From positions 14,426,807 through 14,490,806 of the forward strand of contig JAVIAB010000160.1 in assembly GCA_032433765.1 (NCBI GenBank): 64,000 nucleotides of DNA. The letters are read 5' to 3'. Below, in pieces: positions 41,300-52,573 of this stretch; the stretch's first letter is position 1, and each line of letters opens with the position of its first letter. The stretch is from Megaustenia siamemsis (Eukaryota > Mollusca > Gastropoda > Stylommatophora > Ariophantidae). The notes below the pieces were generated by a model. It was not told the origin of the DNA. It searched no databases and worked only from the letters and a program-made list of their open reading frames with translations. Made by a program: the position numbers and the translations under genes.

Positions 41300-41855
41300 T
41301 CATCATCATCAAGTACCGGGCCTACTGGCGTAGGTTTCATGTCTCTCCACAATTTTCGATTTCGACAGTTATTTATCATTTCTGTTGTTGACCTTCTGCC
41401 AAGCCATTCTCTTAAGCTGTCTGGTATTTTTTCTCTTTGTTTCCCTTTATCTCTTCGTCCCTCAATTTTCCCAGTTGTTACAATATATTCCAGCTGTTAT
41501 CTTCTCATTACATGGCCAAATAATGATGATTGTTTCTTCCTAGTATTGGAAATTAGCTCTCTTTTTTCTATGGCCTCTTTCAGAACGTTTTCATTACTCT
41601 TCGTGGTTGCCCATGGTATTCTCAATATTCTTCTGTAAAACTACATTTTTATAGACTCCATTGATTCTCTTGCCCGTAGTGCTATTGTCCATGATTCACA
41701 TCCAAATGTTAAGACTGGCTCTATGTAACATTTAAGAACTCTTTCTCTTGTTTCTGTTGTCAAAAATGGATTGCATAATACCTTCCTCATTTTTTGGAAA
41801 GCTGCTATTGCCTGAGCCATTCTGCATCTCACCTCTTTTTCTGCCCACCCCAGCT
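41300..41855 (-). pseudogene. NL3 RTE-like retrotransposon, minus orientation
   Basis: Minus strand: MAQAIAAFQKMRKVLCNPFL, CYIEPVLTFGCESWTIALRA, RILRIPWATTKSNENVLKEA, SFTIRRKQSSLFGHVMRR-type sequence and KLRDEEIKGNKEKKYQTA before the tail TGATGATGAT at about 41310. Frameshifts near 41640. Confidence 0.82.
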
Positions 41856-41904
41856 ATTTACCACAATGGCAGTCTCATGGGTCTCCATTTTTCGTGAACA
41901 TCAG

Positions 41905-42355
41905 TTGTTATCCCTATTTTAACACCGACATCTGTGTGATGTGCCTAAGTGTCCCTCACCATACAGGCAGATATCCTCTGACCTCAGAGGTACTCTCATT
42001 TTTTTTATTGTCTTGGGTTTTCACGTTTTAGGTTGAATTTTCCGACATATTTATCACTGACGACGGCCATATTTTGACCAAATCTTTTTTATTTCCAGCT
42101 GCTAAAGGTTCTTTAACGTGCGCAGAATGCACACGGGACCTCTACTTGTCTGCCGTTAGCAGTGAGTGCAACACATCGGGTCTCACAACCAAGTGACCAG
42201 AGGCGAGGTGTAGAGGGGAGGGCTAAAACCCTGAAGAAACCACAGATTCCAATTTTGAAAAAAAACTCAAGTGCCTATGGTGGAATTCGAGCCCTGGATC
42301 TTTTTGCCTAGGGGCCGACATTCTATTTCTAGACCATCCAGCCCACGATTCCACA
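41905..42355 (-). mobile_element. SINE-7 (long tRNA-headed repeat)
   Basis: Minus strand starts GTGGGCTGGATGGTCTAGAA with B box GGGCTCGAATTCC, then a ~350-bp body containing CCCTGGTCACTTGG-like, AACCTTTAGCAGCTGG and ATACCTCTGAGG-type segments. Parts recur at 46.27-46.40 kb and near 60.70 kb (GGTTCTTTAACGTG). Boundaries uncertain. Confidence 0.6.
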
Positions 42356-42394
42356 CAGTTTAAGAGAATGACGTGTGTAATTTACAAAAATACG

Positions 42395-42460
42395 AACGAA
42401 AAATTGTGGAGAGACAAGATTACCTACGTCAGCAGGCATGGAATGATGACAATATAAACT
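42395..42460 (+). pseudogene. Tiny NL3 3' terminus
   Basis: TTGTGGAGAGACAAGATTAC, CTACGTCAGCA and GGAATGATGAC match the final NL3 codons and tail. Confidence 0.5.
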
Positions 42461-42499
42461 ATTTCTCTCATCTCTGATTGCCTTTTAGATAACATGAGA

Positions 42500-45400
42500 C
42501 GAAATATATATGGCCCTTTTCGTCTTGTCAGACGGTCTAGTGGAGGCTATTGCGTATTTTTTTGAGGTATTGTTTTTGCCGAACAGCTTCTCTCGTGGCT
42601 AATTCTACCAATGTTTGACAAACACACGCGGTCACATAATGAACAAGTCAGGCTCGCTGGTCCACAGGGTTTACCATCCTTTTTCATGAGTCTCTTCTCT
42701 TCCAAGTCCTGTCTTAGCACAGTCTCAAATGTTGTTATACCGTTCCTTATACGTGCTCTCCATGATGTGCGATCACTTGCCAGATGTTGCCAGTCGTTTT
42801 CACAGATGGAGAAGTCTTTCAGAGATGATTTGCAGATATCTCTATATCGTAGTTTAGGTCTGCCGATTTGTCGTTTTCCGTGTTTTAGCTCGCCATATAG
42901 TATTTGCCTAGGAATGCGTTTTTCTTCCATCCGTTGGACATGCCCCAGCCATCTTAGCCTTCGACTTCTGAGCCACGACATGATTGTTAGGGTCTTAGCA
43001 CGTTGCAGGACAGTTAAGTTGGTTATTTTGTCCTGCCATTTGATGTGCATTATTTTGCGGAGACATCGCATGTGGAAGACATTTAGTCTTTTTTCCTGGT
43101 TTGAGTATGTTGTCCAGGTTTCGGATCCATATAGTAGTATGCTAAGCACACATGTTTGATATATTAGGAGTTTAGTCTTTCGAGTTAGTTTCGTGTTGTT
43201 CCATGCCCTTTTTGTGAGTTTGCCGAAGGTCGTAGCTGCCTTACCAATTCGACAGTTTATTTCTTCATCAAGAGAGATGGTTTGCGTAACTGTGGATCCA
43301 AGATATGTAAATTTCTGTACTGATTCTAGTGGGCAGTCTTTTAGAGTAATAGATAGAGGTTTGAAGTCCCCCTTGATTTAGTATTACTGTCTTCTGAACA
43401 TTAATTGACAGTGAAAAAAGGTCGCATGCTTTATCCAGGTTGTTGATCAGCGACTGTAGGGTGGCCTCACTATGAGCGACTAGGGCTGCATCGTCAGCAA
43501 ATAAAAATTCTTTAAGTATGGCAACATTTGTTTTGGTTTTTGCTCTTAGTCGTGCTAGGTTGAACAGTGAGCCATCTGGTCTAGTGCGAATGTAAATATC
43601 TCCTGAGCTGTTTTCAAAGGTGTAATTTAGGAGGGCAGCAAAAAATATACCAAAAAGGGTGGGGGCGAGGACACATCCCTGTTTCACTCCTTTGTTGACT
43701 TTGAAATTCTCTGATGGACTCCCATCAAAATGGACTTTGCCAGTCATGTCTTCATGGAAGGAAATTATCAGCCTAAGTAATTTGGGAGGGCAGCCTATGC
43801 CTTCTAACACCTTGTAGAGACCATCTCTGTTTACTGTGTCGAATGCCTTTGTGAGATCCACAAAGGCAATATTAAGCGGCATATTTTGTTCCCGACATTT
43901 TTCCTGCAGTTGTCTAAGAGTGAAGATCATATCTATGGTTGATCTCCCGGGTCTGAAACCGCATTGGGACTCGGGAAGCACCCGTTCTGCAAGTCTATGC
44001 AGGCGATTAAGTACGACTCTAGCAAAAGCTTTGCCTGTTGTGCTAAGGAGAGAAATGCCTCTGTAATTGTTGCAGTCGCCCTTGTCTCCTTTATTCTTGT
44101 ACAGCGTTATAATCTTGGCATTTCTCATATCATGAGGTATTTCTCCGTTTCTCCAGCATTTAATTAGCAGTTTGTATAGGTGTGGAAGTAGTACGCTTAG
44201 GTTGTCCTTTAGTACATCTGTGGGATTGTTGTCATTTCCTGCAGCTTTTCCTCTTGAGAGGGCATTTATAGCGTCAGCAAGTTCGTTCATAGTAGGCTCA
44301 ACATCCAGTTCAAACATTGTAGGATATTTGGGTATTGATTGTGCTAGAGCTGTGTTTGCTGGTCTGTCGTCACTGTATAGATTAGAGTAGTGTTCAACCC
44401 ATCTTTGCATTTGTTGTCCCTTGTCAGTAATAGGTTCTCCAAACTTGGATTTTAGGGGGGCTAATTTTGTTATTTTTGGTCCAAGGGCCTTTTTTATATT
44501 GTCATGCATGGTTTTTGAGTCGCCCCTGTCTGAGGCTTTCTGTATTTCAGAGCATAGATTGTTCCAGTATTCGTTTGCGCATCTTCTTGCTTCGCGTTGT
44601 AGGGTGGCCTGCGCATGTTTGAGCTGATCCTTGGTGATTTGATTGGGATTATTATTGAAGTTCAGTAGAGCCTTTTTCTTATTAGCTATTAGTGGGTCTA
44701 GTCTTGCTGCATTTTCTTCGACCCAGTCGTTCTTTGAGAACCGTTTCTGGCCGTAGGTAGATAGAGCGCAGTTATAGATGTGTGTTCTCAGGGAGCACCA
44801 GTTGTCATCCACACTTGATGCATCTTCTACTTCTTCTACCAGTTCATCAAACTTGGATCTAAAAATGTCTTCGGTTGGTGTGGTTTTTGTCGCTGTGATG
44901 TTGATCTTGGCTGCTGCATGCTCTCTTGATTTGTAGATACGATTACTTCTGGCTTTGATCTTACTAATGACTAGAGCGTGGTCTGTGTTGCAGTCTGCAC
45001 TGTGATATGTTCGTGTTATTCTGATGTTATTTAAAGACTGCCTACGTGTAAGAACTAGGTCTAGTTGGTGCCAGTGACCACTTCTAGCATGACGCCATGT
45101 TACTTTGTGCTTGTGTTTCACATTAAAGTAGGTATTTTCTACACATAGTTGATTATTAGAGCAGAATTCTAGGAGTCGCTGGCCATTTCCGTTGATTTTT
45201 CCAATGCCATGGTGACCTAGACATGTTGGCCAATATTGCTGATCAGATCCTGTGCGTGCATTGAAATCACCGAGTAAGTATAATAGTTCCTCTTTTGGAA
45301 GTGAGTCAATGGTCATTTGCAGTTGTTGGTAAAAGTTGTCTTTCTCTTCGTCTGATGCAGCCAACGTTGGTACATAGGCACTAATGATATTTATTAATCC

Positions 45401-45760
45401 TCTCTTCGTATGTAGCTGGAGTATCATCAAGCGTTCTGACACTCCTTTTGGCGTGGTTATGGAGTTTATGTGTTTGTTATGTACAGCAAAGCCTACTCCA
45501 TGTATACGTGGTTTTTCGGGGCTTAGGCCTTGCCAGAAAAAAGTAGTTTTCTTCCTTTACAGAACCACAGTCTGAGAGTCTTGTTTCTTGTAGGGCAGCA
45601 ATATCAACATGTAGCCTATTTAGTTCTTTATCTATGAGTGCTGTTGTTCTAATTTGCCCTTCTTTCAGTGTGCTTGTTTTAGTAAGTCCAGGGCACATGG
45701 TCCTTACGTTCCATGAGCCAAGTTTAAACATTGGTGCTTTCTTCCTCATTTCACTTTGAG
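42500..45760 (-). mobile_element. NL6 non-LTR retrotransposon, near full length
   Basis: About 3.25 kb on the minus strand holding one long endonuclease-reverse transcriptase reading frame. Nothing else in the window is this complete among the retroelements. No obvious target duplication or long tail was found at either end. Confidence 0.85.
42547..45749 (-). pseudogene. NL6 endonuclease-reverse transcriptase, two frameshifts
   Basis: Would encode about 1070 residues that nick target DNA and copy the element RNA there. The order is: AP-like endonuclease with GSWNVRTM, ALQETRLSD, LLGDFNART and NTDHALVISK; a linker; reverse transcriptase with YKNKGDKGDCNNYRGISLLS, SQCGFRPGRSTIDM, FVDLTKAFDTVNRDGL, VKQGCVLAPTLF and the catalytic LFADDAAL; thumb (QKFTYLGSTVTQTISLDEE, YGSETWTTYS); RRLRWLGHVQRME; and a C-terminal CSLCDRVCLSNIGRISHERS zinc-finger-like segment. 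Two single-base shifts break it: one in an A/T run near 45545 that separates the N-terminal 90 residues (45477-45749), and one in a G run near 43372 that separates the thumb and C-terminus (42547-43149 and upstream). The middle frame (43268-45442) is open for 724 codons. Both breaks are in homopolymers, so decay and sequencing error cannot be separated here. Confidence 0.88.
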
Positions 45761-45889
45761 ACGAAATACGGCCATGTTAATTAGCTTGTAGGTTTGATAA
45801 TCATGATCAAACACATTGAAAGAGGCGCTAAAGAGAACATATGGATACAAGCAACCAGCGTGCTACGGAAGCCATCAACAGGGAAATGA
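45761..45889. other. No recognisable feature
   Basis: Flank of NL6. Confidence 0.35.
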
Positions 45890-46262
45890 ATTTTCCCAGG
45901 GAAATGAATTTTTCATGATTACCATTTTTGTCCTATTTTTCATAATTACCATTTTTGTCCTATTTTTAATGATTACCATTTTTGTCCTATTTTTCATAAT
46001 TACCATTTTTGTTCTATTTTTTATGATTTCCATTTTTGTCCTATATTTCATGATTATCATTTTTGTCCTATTTTTCATGATTATCATTTTGTCCTATTTT
46101 TCATGATTACCATTTTTGTTCTATTTTTCATGATTACCAATTTAGTCCTATTTTTCATGATTACCATTGTTGTCCTATTTTTCATGATTACCATATTTGT
46201 CCTATTTTTCATGATTATCATTTTTGTCCTATTTTCATGATTATCATTTTTGTCCTATTTTT
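45890..46262. repeat. 27-bp minisatellite
   Basis: About 13 copies of a 27-bp T-rich unit (CATGATTACCATTTTTGTCC plus TATTTTT), with small variation. Open frames follow from the 9-codon period. Confidence 0.92.
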
Positions 46263-46405
46263 CTCACTGACACATGTGTGTTTAGGTGTCTCTTCCATAC
46301 AGGCAGATATTCTCGGACCTCGGAGGTACCCTCATTTTCTTTTCATTGTCTTGAGCTTTGACATTTTGGGTCGATGTTTACCTTACACATTTATCTGCAG
46401 AAGCT
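46263..46405 (-). mobile_element. SINE-7 fragment
   Basis: CATACAGGCAGATATTCTCG, GGACCTCGGAGGTACCCTCA and CATTTATC match the distal part of the 41.9-42.35 kb element. Confidence 0.6.
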
Positions 46406-46429
46406 TGAAAGTTCAGCTGTGGGCTTGCA

Positions 46430-46845
46430 TCTCAAAGAAGTATTTTAGTTATAATCATAACAATGTTGCAAAATGTATGAATTATTCTATAAGATCTCAA
46501 TGTAGAATGTTGAGAATACCAAGGACAGCTAAGAAGAGTATTGAAAACGTTCTGAAAGAGGCCAAAGCAAAAAGAGAGCTAATTTGCAATATTAGGAAGA
46601 AACAATCATCATTTTATGGACATGTAATGAGAAAGGAACAGCTGGAATATATTGTGACAACTGAGAAAATTGAGGAACCAAGAGATAGAGGGAAGCAAAG
46701 AGAAAAGATACCAGACAGCTGAAGAAAATGGCTTGGTAGAAGGTCAACAACAGAAATGATAAATAACTACGGAGATCGAACGTTGTGGAGAGACATGATC
46801 CCCTATGCAATCAGGCCCGGTACTTGATGATGATGATGAATTCTA
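46430..46845 (+). pseudogene. NL3 RTE-like retrotransposon, C-terminal part
   Basis: Encodes YSIRSQCRMLRIPRTAKKSI, ENVLKEAKAKRELICNIRKK, QSSFYGHVMRKEQLEYIVTT, EKIEEPRDRGKQREKIPDS, then after a stop the WLGRRSTTEMINN and LWRDMI end and TGATGATGATG at 46828. The frame at 46237-46722 is open over most of this. Confidence 0.85.
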
Positions 46846-47160
46846 ATGTGTGACATCGAACAAAAATATGATTATTCTATGAGATCTCATTGCTATTATT
46901 GATATTTTAGTCCAATAACATTTAATAGAATAAATTGTTCAAAATGTGACAAATTGGACCTTCTCTGGTGTAAAATAATCATATTTATTTTAACCACAAA
47001 TAATGTAACAATTTCAGTTATAGCGTATTTTATGATTTACTGTGCTACAGCAAAACAGCACTCAAGTCATGTTTCAGAACTGAAATACTACTAAATTATC
47101 ACCAACCAAGCAACTGTGTCTGTCCAGCGTCCACCTGTGGACCTACGTGAGAATGAAATG
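46846..47160. other. No recognisable feature
   Basis: AT-rich unassigned sequence. Confidence 0.4.
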
Positions 47161-47162
47161 GA

Positions 47163-47400
47163 GACCTATTGAGTTATTTGCGGGTCATCATCATTGCACT
47201 CCGAACATGTCCATAGGTGCTCAGATCCCCTCCTCAGCAATTCCCTCAGTGTCCAGCGACTGACGACTCCAGTTCTATGTTGGTTGATAAGTCTTCTTAC
47301 ACGGCTACTAAGTTTCTCATTTCTGGCTGTGTCCATCATCAACTCCCATTTCCATCATCCGAAGAAGTGACGTGGATCTGTGTTTGTCCTTACGTATTTT
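47163..47400 (-). pseudogene. NL1 retrotransposon 3' end, minus orientation
   Basis: Minus strand: GMMEMGVDDGHSQK-type sequence, then LINQHRTGVVSRWTLRELLR-like and the CSECNDDDP end with the GCGGGT signature. Matches 6340-6520. Only the region after RNase H remains. Confidence 0.75.
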
Positions 47401-47795
47401 GGATTTCTAATCCTAATGGAGACCTAACCACGGAGGAGAGGCCGTGCACTGGTTTGCCCTACTTACACTTCCCAAGAGTAGAGATGTATGGCAAACCTTT
47501 AACTTATACTTTGATATATAGACAGTTCTACTAAAAAGTACACGCCCAGTACGGTTGTTTTTTTCTCAGATACTTTAGTTGCTGTACATACTGTCGTCTT
47601 ATCAACAACATAAAATAAATACCTTTCTACTTTACATTTAAAGTTATTTGAAGCAGCTTTATCTTGAAGTAATAATTGAAAAGAATAATCTTGTTTTTTT
47701 TTTTGTTATAAATGGAGCATTACACTCCCGACATTCTCAGATTTGTCACAATATGATTGTTAAACTATTTGTTATATATTTGGTTGCGAGCATTC
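47401..47795. other. No recognisable feature
   Basis: Unassigned AT-rich sequence. Confidence 0.4.
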
Positions 47796-47796
47796 A

Positions 47797-48069
47797 TCAT
47801 CATCATCAATGAGTGCCGTCTCTGCATCGAATGTTAGCTTAGATAGCTTGAAGCGCTATTCTGGTCTGTCTCTTGCTTGATAGTGCGGGTTGTCGTAGGA
47901 TGATTTGTCCATCTTTTGATGTTACTCGTCCATGTTAGTCTTGTTCTGCCTCTGCCTCTTTTACCTTGAATTTCCTCTTTCAAGATTACTTTTAGTAAGC
48001 TGCTGTGTCTTTTAACATGCCCGAAACATCTCAATTGTCTTGTTTTAATTGAGTTTATTAGTTCTAGCA
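47797..48069 (-). pseudogene. NL4 RTE-like retrotransposon 3' end, minus orientation
   Basis: Minus strand: INSIKTRQLRCFGHVKRHSS, LLKVILKEEIQGKRGRGRTR, LTWTSNIKRWTNHPTTT and the decayed end before a (GAT)n tail (CATCATCATCATC at 47795). The neighbouring SINE-1 lies just upstream of its truncated 5' end. Confidence 0.8.
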
Positions 48070-48082
48070 ACTAAACACAATT

Positions 48083-48338
48083 GGGAGCCGTGACATCTCA
48101 GTGGTTAGTAAACTGGACTACAAAGGACAAGAGGTCGGGTTCGATCCCAATCGACGGCTTCGGGGTTCACCCAGCCTTTAATGGGTACCAGATTTTTTCT
48201 GGGAAATTATTGGGGCACGGGCGTAATACCGACCACATTACCCCTAAAATCATGTACCGAAGGTCTGTAAAAATTATGGTCACTAACACCATATTCTCTC
48301 TACGTCACTTGACGTGACGGGGCTCTTTACTTTTTTTT
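48083..48338 (+). mobile_element. SINE-1 copy with 13-bp target-site duplication
   Basis: Flanked by ACTAAACACAATT at 48070-48082 and 48339-48351. Clear head GGAGCCGTGACATCTCAGTG, GTTAGTAAACTGGACTACAA and B box GGTTCGATCCC; body GGTTCACCCAGCCTTTAATG, GGGCGTAATACCGACCACAT, GGTCACTAACACCATATTC; T-rich tail after CTCTTTAC. The best-preserved plus-strand copy. Confidence 0.93.
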
Positions 48339-48434
48339 ACTAAACACAATTCTCCAATAGAAAGAATAAATAACAGGCAGAGACCTAGGGTACATTGACT
48401 TGTCAGAGAGTTAACGAGCTGGCTTTATCTGATA

Positions 48435-48683
48435 GACAAATAATAATAAATGAATATTATTAGAGAGGGAAACTTCCGAGGCGATAATTATAGTTTGATA
48501 ATTTAGTTAGCTGAGTTGGCCGTGTTCCCTAATGTTTATTTTCTCGAGGCAAGGCACTGTGTCAAGAGTGCGGGTTCGATCCTGCTTCGAACCATGTATT
48601 GTTCTTTGTTTGTTTTTTGTTGTTGATTATTTATCATTTTTTCCTAGTGCTGTAAACATATCTCTTCCTCTGAAATGATTCGG
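48435..48683 (-). mobile_element. SINE-3 with internal 5' inversion (twin-priming structure)
   Basis: Flanked by TTTATCTGATA at 48424-48434 and 48684-48694. On the minus strand it reads as an inverted head-plus-body (48683 to about 48500) followed by the distal tail in forward orientation (GCCTCGGAAGTTTCCC … TTATTATTATTTGTCT, 48485-48435). Compared with the collinear copy at 18997-19229, the 5' part is inverted relative to the 3' part, within one set of target duplications. Confidence 0.85.
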
Positions 48684-48699
48684 TTTATCTGATACCTGT

Positions 48700-49255
48700 C
48701 TTGACAGGTTGTAAGCCAGCCCAAGCGACTATATAATAAATTAATCCCAATCAGGCAATTAATTAATAGAATTAATTAATAATTCTGACTCTCCTTTCGC
48801 AATAACATGTGTGTTGTAGACAACCATTATCTATGAGTGTGTCCGAAGTGCCCTCAAGTTAGTTCCGCCAATCAACAAAAAGCGAGAGACCGTAGGTCAT
48901 GTTCTCCCACGACTGCGGGGAAACAGATGTGCACATTTCAGCTAGTAACGAGGACAGGATGAGGGCACTAAAACGTGACACACCATAATGGCCTTACAAT
49001 ACTCGCTACACACCACATGACAACCGTTTTAGTCATATATCCATAACAGGGTGATGCTGGTTAATTGGTTTGTTGATTTCTTGGTTTGTGTGTTATATAC
49101 TCCCGCTACCTATTGTTTCTTTCCTTGTCATCTCTTACAGTTACTGCTCTTACTTCTACCATGTCTACTCCCCCTTCGTTCTTTAATTTTATTAAGTTTT
49201 TTGCCGAAACGTTGCATTCTGTCTTGTTTATTCTTTTAGTTTAGCAACTCCATAC
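48700..49255. other. No recognisable feature
   Basis: Unassigned sequence with an AATTAATT-rich stretch near 48760. Confidence 0.4.
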
Positions 49256-49259
49256 CATT

Positions 49260-49880
49260 TTATGTTTATTTTATATGTTGATTTCTTTATTATTTATATG
49301 TTTAGCTGGTTTATTTCTTTATTGTTTATGTGTTTGGTTGGTTGAGTTCTTCATTGTTTATGTGTTTAGCTGGTTGATTTCTCATTGTTTATATGTTTGA
49401 CTGGTTCATTTCTATATTTTGATGTGTTTGGCTGATTGATTTTTCCATTGTTTATGTGTTTAGCTGGTTATTTCATCAGTGTTTATGTGTCTTAGTTGGT
49501 TGATTTCTTCATTGTTGATGTGTTTGACTGGTTCATTTCTTCATTTTGATGTGTTTTGCTGGTTGATTTTTTCCATTGTTTATGTGTTGAGCTGTTTGAT
49601 TTCATTATTGGTTATGTCTTTAATAGGTTGGTTGATTGTTGGCTGGTTGACTTCTTTATCGTTTGTGTCCTATTTTTGTTTGGCTGTACTGTTGCTTGGA
49701 GATTGATTTCTTTTTTTTTTTTAATTTATGTCTTTAATTGATTTGTTGATTGGTTGGTTAGTCTTTCGATAGTTGATACGATTTTATTTTCTTGTGTTTT
49801 TAAGTGGTTTGTTGGTGGTAGGGTGGCTGACTTCTTTATTGTTTGTCTCTTTATTTAGCTGGCCGGGTGGTTGGCTGTTG
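49260..49880. repeat. Degenerate ~32-bp T-rich repeat
   Basis: Many imperfect TTTATGTGTTTAGCTGGTTG / ATTTCTTCATTG units, roughly 30-34 bp apart, decaying to the right. Hydrophobic ORFs here are produced by the T-rich composition. Confidence 0.75.
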
Positions 49881-49885
49881 TTAGC

Positions 49886-50262
49886 CAACAAAGCCATGAT
49901 CAAAGGTCAGTACCATGAAAAATTGAAACGAGAACACCCAAAGCATAACGAGAGGGACAAATACTTCCAACTATCAAGGAGGGATCAAGTCATCATACTT
50001 CGCCTACGCACTGGCGATAGAATAAGAAACCATATGTTCACCAAATTCAAAATAGCCACAACCAGGCAATGCCACTGTACACTGGACAATATGACAACAA
50101 AACATGTTCTACAGGTTTGCCCCTATTACGTAGACCTGAGAAGGACAATGTGGTCCACACCCACCTCCCTAGAAGAGAAACTATATGGGGCAATCACTTC
50201 ACTTAAACAGTCAGCTGACTTCATGGGAGAGTCTGGAATTCTACTCTGATTGAGTCTTGATC
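49886..50262 (+). pseudogene. NL2 retrotransposon, short 3' end copy
   Basis: Starts abruptly at AAGCCATGATCAAAGGTCAG (AMIKGQYHEKLKREHPKHNE), then RRDQVIILRLRTGDRIRNHM, CHCTLDNMTTKHVLQVCPYY and the end SGILL. An intact open frame runs from 49773 to 50249, beginning in the flanking T-rich repeat. 5'-truncated after the RNase H domain. Confidence 0.85.
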
Positions 50263-50290
50263 GCAGAGAGAGAGAGAGAGAGAGAGAGTA
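50263..50290. repeat. (GA)n 3' tail of NL2
   Basis: GA dinucleotides after CTTGATCGCA, as at 9.58 and 36.24 kb. Confidence 0.9.
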
Positions 50291-50515
50291 TCTTTGACTG
50301 GTTGGTTCTTTATTTAGTTTGATTGAAGTGTTTCAGGTTCAGTTTATAAGATCAAAAAAGCATAATTGTAACACAATGGCTTCAACGCCCAAGAGATAGG
50401 TGGTTCGCATCTCGATTGGTCAGTTTGCTTAAGTTGATATTTGGGAGAGTTGATGGAGGTAAACTATTGTGATCGAAAACATCAAACCAGTCGATGCTGG
50501 TTTGATTCCAGGTAG
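50291..50515. other. No recognisable feature
   Basis: Unassigned flank. Confidence 0.35.
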
Positions 50516-51240
50516 AAACAAAAGTTTATATCGGGTGAGAGAGGAAAGAGAGGAGAAACAAAAGTTTATATAGGGTGAGAGAGGAAAGAGAGGAGAAACA
50601 AAAGTTTATATAGGGTGAGAGAGGAAAGAGAGGAGAAACAAAAGTTAATATAGGGTGATAGTGGAAAGAGAGGAGAAACAAAAGTTTATATAGGGTGAGA
50701 GAGGAAAGAGAGGAGAAACAAAAGTTAATATAGGGTGATAGAGGAAAGAGAGGAGAAACAAAAGTTTATATAGGGTGGGAGAGGAAAGAGAGGAGAAACA
50801 AAAGTTAATATAGGGTGGGAGAGGAAAGAGAGGGGAAACAAAAGTTAATATAGGGTGGGAGAGGAAAGAGAGGGGAACAGAAGTTTATATAGGGTGGGAG
50901 AGGAAAGAGAGGGGAAACAAAAGTTTATATAGAGTGGGAGAGGGAAGAGAGGAGAAACAAAAGTTTATATAGGGTGAGAGAGGAAAGAGAGGGGAAACAA
51001 AAGTTAATATAGGGTGGCAGAGGAAAGAGGAGAAACAAAAGTTTATATAGAGTGGGAGAGGAAAGAGAGGGGAAACAAAAGTTTATATAGAGTGGGAGAG
51101 GAAAGAGAGGGGAAACAAAAGTTAATATAGGGTGAGGGAGGAAAGAGAGGGGAAACAAAAGTTTATATAGGGTGGCAGAGGAAAGAGGAGAAACAAAAGT
51201 TTATATAGAGTGGGAGAGGAAGGAGAGGAGAAAAGGGTGG
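50516..51240. repeat. 40-bp minisatellite
   Basis: About 18 copies of a purine-rich 40-bp unit (AAACAAAAGTTTATATAGGG plus TGAGAGAGGAAAGAGAGGAG), with a TTTATA/TTAATA alternation and a few 36-bp deletion units. Confidence 0.93.
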
Positions 51241-51254
51241 GGAAGGATGAATCA

Positions 51255-52063
51255 TGTAAGGGTGTTGAAAATACAACCACCTATCCTGTATATTACATGA
51301 CGTCTACTCTAGAGTTGTAAATACAACAACTATTCTTGTATACTACATGACGTCTACTCTAGAGTTGTAAATACAACAACTATTCTTGTATACTACATGA
51401 CGTCTACTCTACAGTTGTAAATACAACAACTATTCTTGTATACTACATGACGTCTACTCTAGAGTTGTAAATACAACAATTATTCTTGTATATTACATGA
51501 CGTCTACTCTAGAGTTGTAAATACAACAATTATTCTTGTATATTACATGACGTCTACTCTAGAGTTGTAAATACAACAACTATTCTTGTATACTACATGA
51601 CGTCTGCTCTACAGTTGTAAATACAACAACTATTCTTGTATACTACATGACGTCTACTCTACAGTTGTAAATACAACAACTATTCTAGTATACTACATGA
51701 CGTCTACTCTACAGTTGTAAATACAACAAACTATTCTTGTATACTACATGACGTCTACTCTAGAGTTGTAAATACAACAACTATTTTTGTATACTACATG
51801 ACATCTACTCTAGAGTTGTAAATACAACAACTATTCTTGTATACTACATGACGTCTGCTCTACAGTTGTAAATACAACAACTATTCTTGTATACTACATG
51901 ACGTCTACTCTACAGTTGTAAATACAACAACTATTCTAGTATACTACATGACGTCTACTCTACAGTTGTAAATACAACAACTATTCTTGTATACTACATG
52001 ACGTCTACTCTAGAGTTGTAAATACAACAACTATTCTTGTATGCTACGTGACATTTACTCTCA
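51255..52063. repeat. 50-bp minisatellite containing TGACGTC
   Basis: About 16 copies of a 50-bp unit with GTAAATACAACAACTATTCT and TACTACATGACGTCTACTCT; AGAGT and ACAGT subtypes are interspersed. The TGACGTCT core resembles a half-conserved CRE/ATF site. Related units flank the retroelements at 52528-52573 and 53367-53580. Confidence 0.93.
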
Positions 52064-52065
52064 TC

Positions 52066-52527
52066 ACCATTATTATCATCAAGTGCCATCTCCGCAATGA
52101 AGGTTAGCTATCATGGAGCGCTATTTTGCTCTGTCTCTTGCTTTGATGGTTCAGGTTGTCATAGGCTGACTTGTCCATCGTATGATATTACCTGTCCATG
52201 TTAGTCTTGGTCAGCCTCTGCCTCTTTTACCTTGTATTTTCCCCTCCAAGATTCCTTTTAGTAAGCTGTTGTGTCTTTTAGCATGGTCCAAAAATCGCAT
52301 TTGTCTTGTTTGAATTGTGTTTAGTAGTTCTCTTTTCATTTTTAGTTGTTTAAGACTTTTTATTTGTTTTCTTTTCCTTCCATCCATTTCTACCTATTCT
52401 TCTATATATCCACATTTCAAAGGCTTCAATTCCATATTATGTTTTCTTGTCTAATGTCTATGTTTCTGCACCATATAGGAATGTTGAGAAGATATAACAT
52501 TTTGCTATTCTTAGTTTTCGCCCTGGT
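52066..52527 (-). pseudogene. NL4 RTE-like retrotransposon inserted in the 50-bp array
   Basis: Minus strand: ITPGRKLRIAKCYIFSTFLY-like start, GAET-TLDKKT, MWIYRRIGRNGWKEKK, then NTIQTRQMRFLDHAKRHNSL, LKGILEGKIQGKRGRG and the WSDNIRWTSQPM end before a (GAT)n-like tail at 52066. The array resumes on its far side. Confidence 0.8.
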
Positions 52528-52573
52528 GTTATTACAACTACTCTAGAGCTGAAAATACAACTAACTTGTATAG
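52528..52573. repeat. One unit of the 50-bp array between two retroelements
   Basis: ACTACTCTAGAGCTGAAAAT and ACAACTAACTTGTATAG, the diverged array subtype seen again from 53367. Confidence 0.8.

Noticed and set aside
48084..48150. tRNA gene at the SINE head (also 10.08, 20.04, 28.95 and 54.0 kb)
   Set aside because: A and B boxes are present, but the acceptor stem does not close; sequence continues into the SINE body, and target duplications enclose the whole unit.
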